Source of the DNA: Actinophytocola sp044466355
GTDB lineage: Bacteria > Actinomycetota > Actinomycetes > Mycobacteriales > Pseudonocardiaceae
DNA length: 64,000 nt
NCBI RefSeq assembly: GCF_044466355.1
Contig: NZ_JBITMQ010000002.1
Location: 310,001-374,000 of the forward strand
Direction of reading: 5' to 3'
This document shows positions 35,356 through 43,557 of this stretch, piece by piece (position 1 is the stretch's first letter; each line of letters starts with the position of its first letter). The notes below the pieces were generated by a model, which ran no database searches, was not told the origin of the DNA, and was given only the letters and a program-made list of their open reading frames with translations. The translations under genes and the position numbers were made by a program.

Positions 35356-36279
35356 GTGACGTACCCACAACAGCCCTACGGCGGATTCGGCGGCTACGGC
35401 CCGCCGCCATCGCCGCCGCAGAAGAAGAACACGGCGGCGATCGTCGCGGTGGTGGCCGCGGTCGTGGTGGTGCTGGCCGGGTTGGGCATCACCGGGTTCG
35501 TGGCGCCCGGGTTCTTCCTCAGCGACGACGACACGAAGACCGGCGGAGGCACGACCACCCCCACGCCGACGACCACGTCGTCGGAGAAGCCGGACACCGA
35601 CGGCGCCGAGGACGCGCTCGCGGTCGTGGCGGACGGGCTCGACGGCCACGACACCGGCGCGCTGCGGGACATCGCGTGCGCGGACGCGGAGGAGATCGTC
35701 GACGAGGCCATCGGCGACGCCGACGCGATCACCAAGGCCGAACTGGTGGACACCGAGGAGGTGTCCGACGACGAGGTCATGGGCACCGTCGAGGTCACCG
35801 TCAACGACGAGTCGGCGGACTTCGAGATCACGGTCGTACTGGCCGACGACGAGTGGTGCTGGCAGGACATCCGCCAGGCGGATGGCGGACCGACCGCGTC
35901 GTCCGAGCCGCCGGAGCCGTCCACCGGCCCGAGCGGTGGCGAGCCGACCGCGAGCGGGAAGCCGGTGCCCGCGGCCGCGCTGACGGCCATGCAGGGCTTC
36001 CTCGACGCGATCAACTCCGGCGACGCGGCAGCCGCGAAGGGCACGCTGTGCGAGGACGCGATCAACACGCCGGAGGACGTGGACGAGTTGGTCGGGTACG
36101 ACCCGGACCTGCGGATCGACCCGTCGATGGACGGGATCGCGACCGGGGAGCAGTCGGTGCAGCTGTACCTGCGGGGCACGGCCAAGGGGCAGGACCTGGA
36201 GGGCTACTCGACGAACCTGTGGGTGACGAGCTACGACGGCGCGTGGTGCGTACACGCCTTCCGCGCGGTGGTGATCTGA
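35356..36279 (+). CDS. Membrane-anchored protein with two NTF2/DUF4878-like extracytoplasmic domains
   Basis: A 307-residue protein: a short Pro/Gly/Tyr-rich cytoplasmic tail, one membrane segment (AAIVAVVAAVVVVLAGLGITGFV, about residues 30-52), a Thr/Pro-rich linker, then two acidic alpha+beta domains (about 80-175 and 205-305), each with a paired Cys. The repeats start with ALAVVADGLDGHDTGALRDIAC and AMQGFLDAINSGDAAAAKGTLC, so the domain is duplicated. This is a common actinobacterial surface protein layout; function unknown. GGGAGG precedes the GTG. Confidence 0.75.
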   Translation: MTYPQQPYGGFGGYGPPPSPPQKKNTAAIVAVVAAVVVVLAGLGITGFVAPGFFLSDDDTKTGGGTTTPTPTTTSSEKPDTDGAEDALAVVADGLDGHDTGALRDIACADAEEIVDEAIGDADAITKAELVDTEEVSDDEVMGTVEVTVNDESADFEITVVLADDEWCWQDIRQADGGPTASSEPPEPSTGPSGGEPTASGKPVPAAALTAMQGFLDAINSGDAAAAKGTLCEDAINTPEDVDELVGYDPDLRIDPSMDGIATGEQSVQLYLRGTAKGQDLEGYSTNLWVTSYDGAWCVHAFRAVVI

Positions 36280-36312
36280 GCCCTCGCCGCGCTGGTGCGG
36301 TGCCGCGGTTGT

Positions 36313-36351
36313 GCCCGCGCGGAGCCGGTCGGCATCCGGCTCCGCGCGGGC
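36313..36351. terminator. Bidirectional terminator between convergent genes
   Basis: GCCCGCGCGGAGCCGG and its exact reverse complement form a 16-bp stem with a 7-nt loop. It lies between the convergent stops at 36279 and 36359. Confidence 0.8.
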
Positions 36352-36358
36352 TTCCTCG

Positions 36359-36661
36359 TCAGCGGGTGGTGTAGGTCAGGCAGTTCGCGGCGTGGTCGCC
36401 TTCGCCGGGGCCCACGCGGACCGCGGACGCGGTGCACTCCAGGTTCTGGTTGTGCACGCAGTCGGCCCTCGTGCAGGCGCCGACCTGGGACACGATCTTC
36501 GGCAGGCCGCCCTTGGCGGACAGCGGGATGAAGGTGCCGCAGTCAGCCGCGCCGTTCGAGCCGCTCACCGTGATCGCGAAGGCATGGCAACCCCGGTGGT
36601 CGTTGTACGAACACGCGGTGACCGTGCACTCGCTGACAGCGGGCATTTCCGTGGTGGTCAT
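36359..36661 (-). CDS. DUF1540 protein with two Cys-rich metal-binding-like motifs
   Basis: A 100-residue protein containing two DUF1540 units: CTVTACSYNDHRGCHAFAITV...CGTF at residues 12-43 and CTRADCVHNQNLECTASAVRVG...C at 62-94. The conserved cysteines suggest a small metal-binding fold; function unknown. ATG at 36661 has GGGAGGAG upstream. A good IdeR/DmdR iron box lies 74-92 bp upstream, so expression is probably induced under iron limitation. Confidence 0.88.
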   Translation of the reverse strand: MTTTEMPAVSECTVTACSYNDHRGCHAFAITVSGSNGAADCGTFIPLSAKGGLPKIVSQVGACTRADCVHNQNLECTASAVRVGPGEGDHAANCLTYTTR

Positions 36662-36734
36662 CTCGTAACTCCTCCCGCAACAGTTCGGCGCATGAAACGT
36701 TGCCACCACTTTTATGACTCCGCAACAGGAATGG

Positions 36735-36753
36735 TTAGGCCATCCTAACCTTA
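36735..36753. promoter_or_regulatory. Iron box (IdeR/DmdR-type operator)
   Basis: TTAGGCCATCCTAACCTTA matches 15 of 19 positions of the actinobacterial consensus TTAGGTTAGSCTAACCTAA as I remember it, and contains the perfect inverted repeat GGTTAGG/CCTAACC. It lies upstream of the DUF1540 gene and downstream of the crotonase gene end, so DUF1540 is the only plausible target. Confidence 0.65.
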
Positions 36754-36795
36754 TCTACCTGCGGAAACCGCTTCCGGAAATGACCTGCGAAATGG

Positions 36796-37560
36796 TCAGG
36801 AACGATTTAGCGCGGCGGCGATCGCGGCCGCGACGGCCGGTTTCGTCACCGACGACGCCTGTGCCCACGCCTCGAAATCGAGCACCGCGTCGAAAGCGCC
36901 GCCCGCCGCGATCGCGACGGTGCGTTTGACGTCCGCGACGAGACCGGGGTCGAGCGCCGCATAGCGGGTCGCCGTCGCCACCGCCACTTCGAGGGGGTCG
37001 TCGACGACGTCGAGCACGAGCCCGGTCGCGGCGGCCTCCGTCGCGTCGAGCGTGGCGCCGTCCAGCAGCACCGCCAACGCGCGTTGCGGGCCGAGTACGT
37101 CGACGAGGAAGTGGGTGCACCCGCCACCCGGGTGCAGGCCCAGCCGGGTGAACGTGATCCCGAACCGCGCCCGCCGGCCCGCGAACCGCAGGTCGCAGCA
37201 CAGCGCGAGGTTGGCGCCCGCGCCGACGGCCGCGCCGTTCACCGCCGCGATGGTGGGGATCGGCAGGCGCCGGACCCGCAGGAAACTGTCGTACGTCGCG
37301 CGCAACCGGTCCCGCAGCGCGTGGACCGGGAGGCCGGGGTCGCCGAACGTCGCGTCCAGGTCGGCACCCGCGCAGAACGCCGTGCCGTTGCCGGTCACGA
37401 CGAGTGCGCGGGCGTCCGCGTCGGCCGCGACCGCGTCGACGGCCACGCACAGTTCGTCCTGCAGCGCGGGTGAGATCGCGTTCCGCCTGCCTGGGTCGTC
37501 GAGCCGCAGCACGCGGACGCCGGGGGCGGGTTCTTCCAGCAGCACAAGGGACATCGTCAT
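36796..37560 (-). CDS. Enoyl-CoA hydratase/isomerase (crotonase)
   Basis: A 254-residue crotonase. The oxyanion-hole segments are GNGTAFCAGADLDATFG and AAVNGAAVGAGANLALCCDLRFA, and the later GLHPGGGCTHFLVDVLG follows the family pattern; Gly replaces one of the usual catalytic Glu positions there, so isomerase or hydrolase activity is possible. It hydrates or isomerises an enoyl-CoA in the pathway encoded by this operon. ATG overlaps the stop of the fused dehydrogenase (ATGA). It is the last gene of the nine-gene operon. Confidence 0.92.
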   Translation of the reverse strand: MTMSLVLLEEPAPGVRVLRLDDPGRRNAISPALQDELCVAVDAVAADADARALVVTGNGTAFCAGADLDATFGDPGLPVHALRDRLRATYDSFLRVRRLPIPTIAAVNGAAVGAGANLALCCDLRFAGRRARFGITFTRLGLHPGGGCTHFLVDVLGPQRALAVLLDGATLDATEAAATGLVLDVVDDPLEVAVATATRYAALDPGLVADVKRTVAIAAGGAFDAVLDFEAWAQASSVTKPAVAAAIAAALNRS

Positions 37561-39521
37561 CGTCCTGGTCGGGTCGTCACGGCCGTCCACAGTGTCTTCT
37601 CGTCGGTGGCCGCGAGGTCGTGCAGACGGGCCGCCCAGCGGTGACCGGTCTCGTCGCGGAGCGCCCACAACAACGTGGTGTACCGGTGCAGGGGGTGTTC
37701 GTGGGTGATGCCCATCGCGCCGTGGAGCTGGTGGGCGAGCCGTGCGACCGTGGTCGCCACGGGTTCGAGCAGTGCGGCGGCCGCCGCGACCCGCGAAGGT
37801 TCGCGGCCGAGCGCGGCGGACGCGGCGACCTCCAGCAGCACCCGTGCGCACTCCATCTCGGCCAGCCGGTGCGCGACGGCCTGCATGCGCACGAGCGGCC
37901 GGTCGAACTGGACGCGCGTGGTGACGTGCTCGCGGGTCAGGCGGCACACGGCCTCGACGGCACCGAGCGCCGCGTGCACCCGGAGCACGGTGAGCCCGGC
38001 GGCGTCTCCCGCGACCTCCTCCGCCGCCACGTCCACGCACGTCACGCGCAGGCGGGCGCGCCCCGCGACGTCGCGCCACGGCCGGACGGTCACGCCGTCG
38101 GCGGACAGCTCGACGCGGGCCGCGCACCCCAGGCCCAGGAGCAGCACGGTGCCCGACGGTTCCGCCACGTCGGCGGTCGCCGTCACCCGGCCGTCGCGGA
38201 CGGCGAGGTCCTCAGCCACGGCGGCGACGGCGCCCGGGTACCCGGTGGCGACCTCGGCCAGCGGCAGCGGCAGCGCATGCCGACCGGTGGCACGGACCAG
38301 CGCGGCGAGATCGGCGAACGTGCCGCCGGAACCACCGTCGGCCTCGTCGACACCGACCGTCGTCCAGCCGAGGTCGACCGCGGTCGCCCACGGGTCCGGT
38401 GCCGACCCGAGTACCTCGTCGCCCATGCGGCCCACGTCGTCGCCGTCCGGGGCGGGCGCCTCGCGGGACACGATCGTCAGGAGCATCTCGTCGGTGCCGC
38501 CGCGAATCGAGAACCCCGGGGCGGCCAGTTGTGCCTGCGCGAGCAGCCCGGCGAAACCGTCACCGCCCAGCTCCGGCACGACGTCGCTCACCGTGCGGGC
38601 CACGTCCACGAGGTCGCGTTCGAACGTGGTGCCCAGGTACTTCAGCACGGCCGCGGCCGCGGCGGGTGCCTGTCCGGCGTCCATCCGCTCCGCCACCCGG
38701 CAGGCCAGTTCCCGCAGCGTCATCAACCGGGCGACCGCAATGCCCACCGCGGCCGGGTCGTGCGGCTGGTCGAGCAGCGCCGCCAGCAGCGGGTACGTGG
38801 ACAGCACGCGTTCCATGCCGCCACGTTCGAACGACAGCTGCTCGGTGACCTGCCGCCAGCCGCCGCCCTCCACGCCGATGACGTGGTCGGCCGGGACGTC
38901 GTCGAACAGCACCTCGTTGAAGTGGTGCTCGCCGGACAGGTCGAGGACCGGCCGGACCGTGACGCCCGGTGCGCTCATGTCCACGACGAACTCCGTGAGG
39001 CCCTCGTGTTTGCCGCCGCTGTCGTCGGTGCGGGCGAGAACGTACGCGTGCGTGGCGCGGTGCGCGTAGGTGGTCCAGATCTTGCTGCCGGTGACGCGCC
39101 ACCCGGCACCGTCGCGGATCGCCTTCGTGCGGACCGACGCGAGGTCCGAGCCGGACTCGGTCTCGCTCATGCCGAGGCAGAACGTCACCTCGCCGGCCGC
39201 GATGCCTGGCAGCAGCGCCTCCCGCAAAGCGGGCGAGCCGTTGCGGAGGACGGCCGGCCCGATCTGGCGGTCGGCGATCCAGTGCGCGGCCACGGGCGCA
39301 CCGGCCCGCAGCAGTTCCTCGGTCACGACCAGCCGGGCCAGGTTGGACCGGCCAGCGCCGAACGGCTCGGGCCACGTGAGCCCGATCAGCCCCCGTCGTG
39401 CCAGCTCACGCGTGAACGCCGCGTCGTGCCCGCGCATCCACCCGTCGCAGCGGGCGGGGAAGTCGTGGGCCGCCACCAGTTCGCGGACGGTGCGGCGCAG
39501 CTCGTCCAGTTCGTCATCCAT
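37557..39521 (-). CDS. Fused double acyl-CoA dehydrogenase (FadE34-type layout)
   Basis: A 654-residue protein of two acyl-CoA dehydrogenase units. The N-terminal unit (1-345) has FCLGMSETESGSDLASVRTKA and TYAHRATHAYVLART and ends with FSIRGGTDEMLLTIVSREA; the C-terminal unit (360-654) is shorter and ends with QLHGAMGITHEHPLHRYTTLL. This one-chain arrangement is known from mycobacterial FadE34 in steroid/bile-acid side-chain degradation, where related enzymes are otherwise two-subunit heteromers. Catalyses FAD-dependent alpha,beta-desaturation, probably of a bulky acyl-CoA. ATG at 39521 overlaps the CoA-transferase gene by 8 bp. Confidence 0.9.
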   Translation of the reverse strand: MDDELDELRRTVRELVAAHDFPARCDGWMRGHDAAFTRELARRGLIGLTWPEPFGAGRSNLARLVVTEELLRAGAPVAAHWIADRQIGPAVLRNGSPALREALLPGIAAGEVTFCLGMSETESGSDLASVRTKAIRDGAGWRVTGSKIWTTYAHRATHAYVLARTDDSGGKHEGLTEFVVDMSAPGVTVRPVLDLSGEHHFNEVLFDDVPADHVIGVEGGGWRQVTEQLSFERGGMERVLSTYPLLAALLDQPHDPAAVGIAVARLMTLRELACRVAERMDAGQAPAAAAAVLKYLGTTFERDLVDVARTVSDVVPELGGDGFAGLLAQAQLAAPGFSIRGGTDEMLLTIVSREAPAPDGDDVGRMGDEVLGSAPDPWATAVDLGWTTVGVDEADGGSGGTFADLAALVRATGRHALPLPLAEVATGYPGAVAAVAEDLAVRDGRVTATADVAEPSGTVLLLGLGCAARVELSADGVTVRPWRDVAGRARLRVTCVDVAAEEVAGDAAGLTVLRVHAALGAVEAVCRLTREHVTTRVQFDRPLVRMQAVAHRLAEMECARVLLEVAASAALGREPSRVAAAAALLEPVATTVARLAHQLHGAMGITHEHPLHRYTTLLWALRDETGHRWAARLHDLAATDEKTLWTAVTTRPGR

Positions 39522-40218
39522 GCACGGCCTCCCTGGCCACCACGTAACCGCGGGTAGCCGCCTCGGTGAGCACCTCGGCGGCCACCGACAACTCCCGCTC
39601 GGACGGCGGTTCTTCCTGCCGGGCACCCGAGGTGTCCACGCCCAGGTCCCGCAACCGGTCCGCGAGCACCTGGCCCCGCGTGGTCAGCAGCCGCGGTTCG
39701 GCGCCGAGCCGGACCGTGCCCCACCGGGTGCGCAGCCGCACGGGCCCGCCCGGCGCGGCGGTGACGTGTTCGACCCGCTCGACGATCCGGGCCGGGTCCG
39801 CGCCGCCGTACAGCAGGAGCAGGTCGCGGGCGGCCGCGGCGGCGTCGGGCGCGCCACCGCCGCCGGGCATCCGCACGCGTGGCGCCCGGTAGTCGCCGAT
39901 GGCGGTCGAGTTGACGTGCCCGGCCAGGTCGACGTTCGCCGCGTCCAGCACCACCAGGTCCGCGCGGCGCACGAGCGTGCCGAGCACGTCTCCCCGCCAC
40001 ACGACCGTGTCGCCGAACGCGACGAAGTCGGTGGTGGACGTCGGCAGCTCGGTGGCGGGGCCCTGTGTCGCGAACCCGGCCTCGAACAGCTGCCGGAACT
40101 CGCCGCCGAGGCGGGCGGCGACCTGACCCGCGAGCACCGGCCAGTGGAACCCGGTGAACACCCAGCCCCGGAACTCCCTGGCCGCCAGTGCGAGGAACGC
40201 GACGACCTCCTGGTTCAC
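39514..40218 (-). CDS. CoA-transferase family protein, subunit B (IpdB/GctB-like)
   Basis: A 234-residue beta subunit of a family I CoA-transferase-like enzyme. LFEAGFATQGPATELP carries an E-x-G at the site of the family's catalytic Glu, and the segment DLVVLDAANVDLAGHVNSTAIGDY is typical. The pair resembles IpdAB, which opens the last steroid ring as a CoA-ester hydrolase, as well as true glutaconate CoA-transferases; sequence reading alone does not separate them. GTG overlaps the subunit A stop (GTGA). Confidence 0.85.
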   Translation of the reverse strand: MNQEVVAFLALAAREFRGWVFTGFHWPVLAGQVAARLGGEFRQLFEAGFATQGPATELPTSTTDFVAFGDTVVWRGDVLGTLVRRADLVVLDAANVDLAGHVNSTAIGDYRAPRVRMPGGGGAPDAAAAARDLLLLYGGADPARIVERVEHVTAAPGGPVRLRTRWGTVRLGAEPRLLTTRGQVLADRLRDLGVDTSGARQEEPPSERELSVAAEVLTEAATRGYVVAREAVHG

Positions 40219-40952
40219 GCGGTCCCCCCGGTGTAGGCGGCGACGTCGCGCGGGTAGCGGCCCGGCACGCCGTCGGGAGCGGCCGCGCCGGGTGCCACGA
40301 CGACCGTGTCGACCAGCAGCCCGGGCAGGTCGGCCCGCACCCCCTCGGGCAGGCCGAGTTCCTCCGCGACCACCACGACCCGGCGAGCCGCCTGTGCCGC
40401 CGCCACCGCCTCCCCGGGCGGGGCGCTGAACACGCTGTCGCCGTTCGGGTCGGCGCGGTCCACGTGCACGAACGCGACGTCGACCGGCAGCGCACGGACC
40501 ACGGTCGCGACGCCGAACGACGTGGTCACGGCCGCGAGCATGCCGCCGGACCAGTCGTCGGTGGCGTACCCGGTGTCCGGGTGCACGTGGACCGGCGCGA
40601 ACGGCAGGCCCCGCGCGGCGGCGCCGAGCGCGGCGGCCAGGACACCCATCGGCAGCTCGTGCCACCGGATGTCGGCCCTCTCCTGCCAGGCACGGCGGAA
40701 GTGCCACGTCGGCGCGGGGCCGACCGCGTTCCAGCAGTGCGCGAACGTCACCTCGGCCACGACACCGGCGCCGATCAGCCGGTCCAGCAGCAACCCGCCG
40801 GACGCGAGCACGACGTGCAGGCCGCGGACCTCCTGCCGCACCAGCTCCTCCCCCACCGCGAACAGCTGCGTGCCGAAGTTGCCGAGCCAGACGGTGTCGC
40901 CGGGCGACACGGTGGCGACGGCGGTGGCGACGGAGGTGGCGAGCGTGGTCAC
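40215..40952 (-). CDS. CoA-transferase family protein, subunit A (IpdA/GctA-like)
   Basis: A 245-residue alpha subunit. GDTVWLGNFGTQLFAVGEELVRQ opens the domain, and ERADIRWHELPMGVLAAALGAAARGLPFAPV is the region around the substrate pocket. It forms a heteromer with the next gene product. GTG start overlaps the hydroxyacyl-CoA dehydrogenase stop (GTGA), so A and B are both translationally coupled to their upstream genes, as expected for a fixed stoichiometry. Confidence 0.85.
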   Translation of the reverse strand: MTTLATSVATAVATVSPGDTVWLGNFGTQLFAVGEELVRQEVRGLHVVLASGGLLLDRLIGAGVVAEVTFAHCWNAVGPAPTWHFRRAWQERADIRWHELPMGVLAAALGAAARGLPFAPVHVHPDTGYATDDWSGGMLAAVTTSFGVATVVRALPVDVAFVHVDRADPNGDSVFSAPPGEAVAAAQAARRVVVVAEELGLPEGVRADLPGLLVDTVVVAPGAAAPDGVPGRYPRDVAAYTGGTA

Positions 40953-42379
40953 CGGCGGCTCCCGGCGGCCTGCCGCACGAGGAGCTGTGCGGGCCGGTAC
41001 CGGGGATCGCCGAACCCGTCCAGCAGCCCACGCAGCCCGGCCAGAACTTCGGCGGGACCCGCTTGTGCCAGGTACTCCAGCGGGCCGGCGGGGTGGTTCA
41101 TGCCCAGCCGCAGGGCGAGGTTGACGTCGTCGGGGGTCGCGGTGCCCTCCTCGACGAGCGTGAGCGCCTCGTTGACCATCGTGTGCGCCAGCCGGTCCAC
41201 GACGAGCCCCGGCAACGCGAGCACGGGCACGGACGCGGCGCCGACCGCGTCGGCCACGTCGTGCGCGGGCGCGATCCTCGCGACGTCGTCGGCCACGACC
41301 TCGGCGAAGAACTCGTCCTCGATGCGGTGCAGCCGCACCCACCCGACGCCGTGCGGGAGCGCGGACACCCAGCCACCGTGCGACGAGTCGACGACCACGC
41401 GACCGTGCCGGGCCAGCGACGTCACGACGGTCACGTCGGCCTCCGTGCAGGAGGACGTCCGGTAGACCGCCAGGTCGCCGTCCGAGGGCAACGGGAGCTG
41501 TGCGGCGCCGGGCCCGGTGAGCCGCACGCGCGACGAGGACGGTCGCGGTTCGCGGGTCACCGCCGCCTGCGCGGCCTTCGGTTTGCCCTCGGCGTAGTCG
41601 TAGTAGCCGCGGCCCGCCGCCCGGCCGGTGGTGCCCGCGCGCACCAGCTGCCGGGTGCGCGGGATCGGCCGGTACCGCGGGTCGCCGAACTCCCGCAGCG
41701 CGGTCTCCGACGAGCCGAGGTGGGTGTGCAGGCCGGTGAAGTCGAGCAGTTCGAGCGGGCCCATGCGGTGTCCGAGCGCGCCACGCACGGCGGCGTCGAC
41801 CACCGGCGCCGCGACCCCTTGCGTGACGAGGAGTTGCGACTCGTAGTACAGCGGACGGCAGACCCGGTTCACGATGAAGTTCGGCGAGTCCGCGCACAGC
41901 ACGGCCGTCTTGTGCAGCGCCGCGACCCACTCTCGGGCCCGGTCCACCACCTCGGGGTCGGTGCGCGCGCCACGGACGATCTCGACGAGCCGCATCTTCG
42001 TCGGCGGGTTGAAGAAGTGCATGCCCACCACGCGTGCCGGGTCGCCGTAGGCCACGCCGAGTTCGCCGATCGACAACGACGACGTGTTGGAGGCGACGAC
42101 GAGCTTCTCGTTGCCCGCGGCGCGCACCTCGGCGAGCAGGGACCGCTTGGCGTCCATGCGTTCCACGATCGCCTCCACGAACAGGTCCGCGTCGCGGACG
42201 GCGTCGGCCACGCTCGCGGCGGCCGTCACCTCGACCGGTCCGTCCGCCAGCATCATGGCGTGCCCGCGAGCGGTCGCCTCGGGGTCCGCGTCCACGATCG
42301 TCACCGTCGCCCCGGTCTCCGCGAAGACGCGCGCGATCCCGCGTCCCATCGGGCCGAGCCCGGCCACCGCGACCCGCAT
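40949..42379 (-). CDS. 3-hydroxyacyl-CoA dehydrogenase with two C-terminal domains
   Basis: A 476-residue NAD-dependent dehydrogenase. The Rossmann fold starts MRVAVAGLGPMGRGIARVFAETG; the catalytic Ser/His region is GMHFFNPPTKMRLVEIV. Two 3HCDH C-terminal domains follow (residues about 185-275 with NFIVNRVCRPLYYES, and about 385-470 with VNEALTLVEEG), as in PaaH-type enzymes. ATG shares a base with the thiolase stop (TGATG). Oxidises the 3-hydroxyacyl-CoA made by the crotonases. Confidence 0.95.
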   Translation of the reverse strand: MRVAVAGLGPMGRGIARVFAETGATVTIVDADPEATARGHAMMLADGPVEVTAAASVADAVRDADLFVEAIVERMDAKRSLLAEVRAAGNEKLVVASNTSSLSIGELGVAYGDPARVVGMHFFNPPTKMRLVEIVRGARTDPEVVDRAREWVAALHKTAVLCADSPNFIVNRVCRPLYYESQLLVTQGVAAPVVDAAVRGALGHRMGPLELLDFTGLHTHLGSSETALREFGDPRYRPIPRTRQLVRAGTTGRAAGRGYYDYAEGKPKAAQAAVTREPRPSSSRVRLTGPGAAQLPLPSDGDLAVYRTSSCTEADVTVVTSLARHGRVVVDSSHGGWVSALPHGVGWVRLHRIEDEFFAEVVADDVARIAPAHDVADAVGAASVPVLALPGLVVDRLAHTMVNEALTLVEEGTATPDDVNLALRLGMNHPAGPLEYLAQAGPAEVLAGLRGLLDGFGDPRYRPAQLLVRQAAGSRR

Positions 42380-43557
42380 CACGCGACCCGCTCGATCACC
42401 GCGGCCACACCCTGGCCACCGCCGACGCACAGGCTCGCGACCCCGAGCGCCGTGTCCCGGCGAGCGAGTTCGTGCAGGAGCGCCACCACCAACCGGCACC
42501 CGCTCTGCCCGGTGGGGTGCCCGAGCGCGATGCCGCCGCCGTTGACGTTGACGCGCTCCTCGTCCAGCTTCAGCTCCCGGACGTTCTGCACGATCTGCGC
42601 GGCGAACGCCTCGTTGATCTCCACCAGGTCGAGGTCCGCTGTGGACACCCCGGCCCGGGCGAGCGCCCTCGGGATCGCGGCGGTCGGCCCGATGCCCATG
42701 ACCGTCGGGTCCACACCCACCGCGCTGAACGACCGCATCCGGCCCTGCGGGGTGAGCCCGTGCGCGGCTACGGCGTCGGCGCTGGCGAGCACCACGGCCG
42801 CGGCTCCGTCGGCCATCTGGCTGGCGTTCCCGGCGGTCACCGTGCCGCCGTCCACAAAGGACGGCCGGAGCCGGGCGAGGCGTTCTGCCGTGGTGTCGGT
42901 GCGGAAGCCCTCGTCGCGGTCGAGCACGTCGCCGTCGGCGAGGGGCACGTCGACCACCTGGCCCGCGAAGTGCCCGTGCTCCCACGCGGCGGCGACCCGC
43001 TGGTGGCAGCGCAACGCCCACGCGTCCTGGTCCGCCCGCGACACCCCGTACCGGGACGCGATGTTCTCCGCGGTCTGGCCCATGTTCAGCCCGCACACGG
43101 GGTCGGTGCCGCCGTCGCGCCAGCCGTCGGCGAGCACGATGTCGCCGCGCCGCACCCCGCCCCACCGCAGTGCGCCGGGCGCGAGGTAGGGCATGGTGCT
43201 CATCGACTCGGCGGCCACCACGACCGCGATGTCGGCCTCCCCGGACGCGATCGACCGCCACGCCAGCTGGACGGCCTTGAGCCCGGACGCGCACGCCATG
43301 TTGATCGTCTGTGACGGCGCAGCTTCGGGGAACCCGGCCCGCAGCGCGACCTGGCGGCCGGGGTTCGGCCCGTTGCCCGCCTGCCTGCAGTTCGCGAGCA
43401 CGACCTCCTCGACCAGCTCCGGCCCGACGCCCGCCCGGCGCACCGCCTCGCGGGCGGCGAGCGTGGCCAGCTCGACCACGGGGGTGTCGCGCAGGGCACC
43501 GCCGTACCGCCCGTTGGGTGTGCGGACGGCGCCGAGCAACAGGACGTCACGGGACAC
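42379..43557 (-). CDS. Acetyl-CoA acyltransferase (thiolase)
   Basis: A 392-residue degradative thiolase. The nucleophilic Cys is in INMACASGLKAVQLAW, the second-site His is in NVNGGGIALGHPTGQSG, and the C-terminal acid/base Cys is in VASLCVGGGQGVA. It cleaves 3-ketoacyl-CoA into a shortened acyl-CoA and acetyl- or propionyl-CoA. GTG start overlaps the upstream CoA ligase gene by 11 bp. Confidence 0.96.
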   Translation of the reverse strand: MSRDVLLLGAVRTPNGRYGGALRDTPVVELATLAAREAVRRAGVGPELVEEVVLANCRQAGNGPNPGRQVALRAGFPEAAPSQTINMACASGLKAVQLAWRSIASGEADIAVVVAAESMSTMPYLAPGALRWGGVRRGDIVLADGWRDGGTDPVCGLNMGQTAENIASRYGVSRADQDAWALRCHQRVAAAWEHGHFAGQVVDVPLADGDVLDRDEGFRTDTTAERLARLRPSFVDGGTVTAGNASQMADGAAAVVLASADAVAAHGLTPQGRMRSFSAVGVDPTVMGIGPTAAIPRALARAGVSTADLDLVEINEAFAAQIVQNVRELKLDEERVNVNGGGIALGHPTGQSGCRLVVALLHELARRDTALGVASLCVGGGQGVAAVIERVA

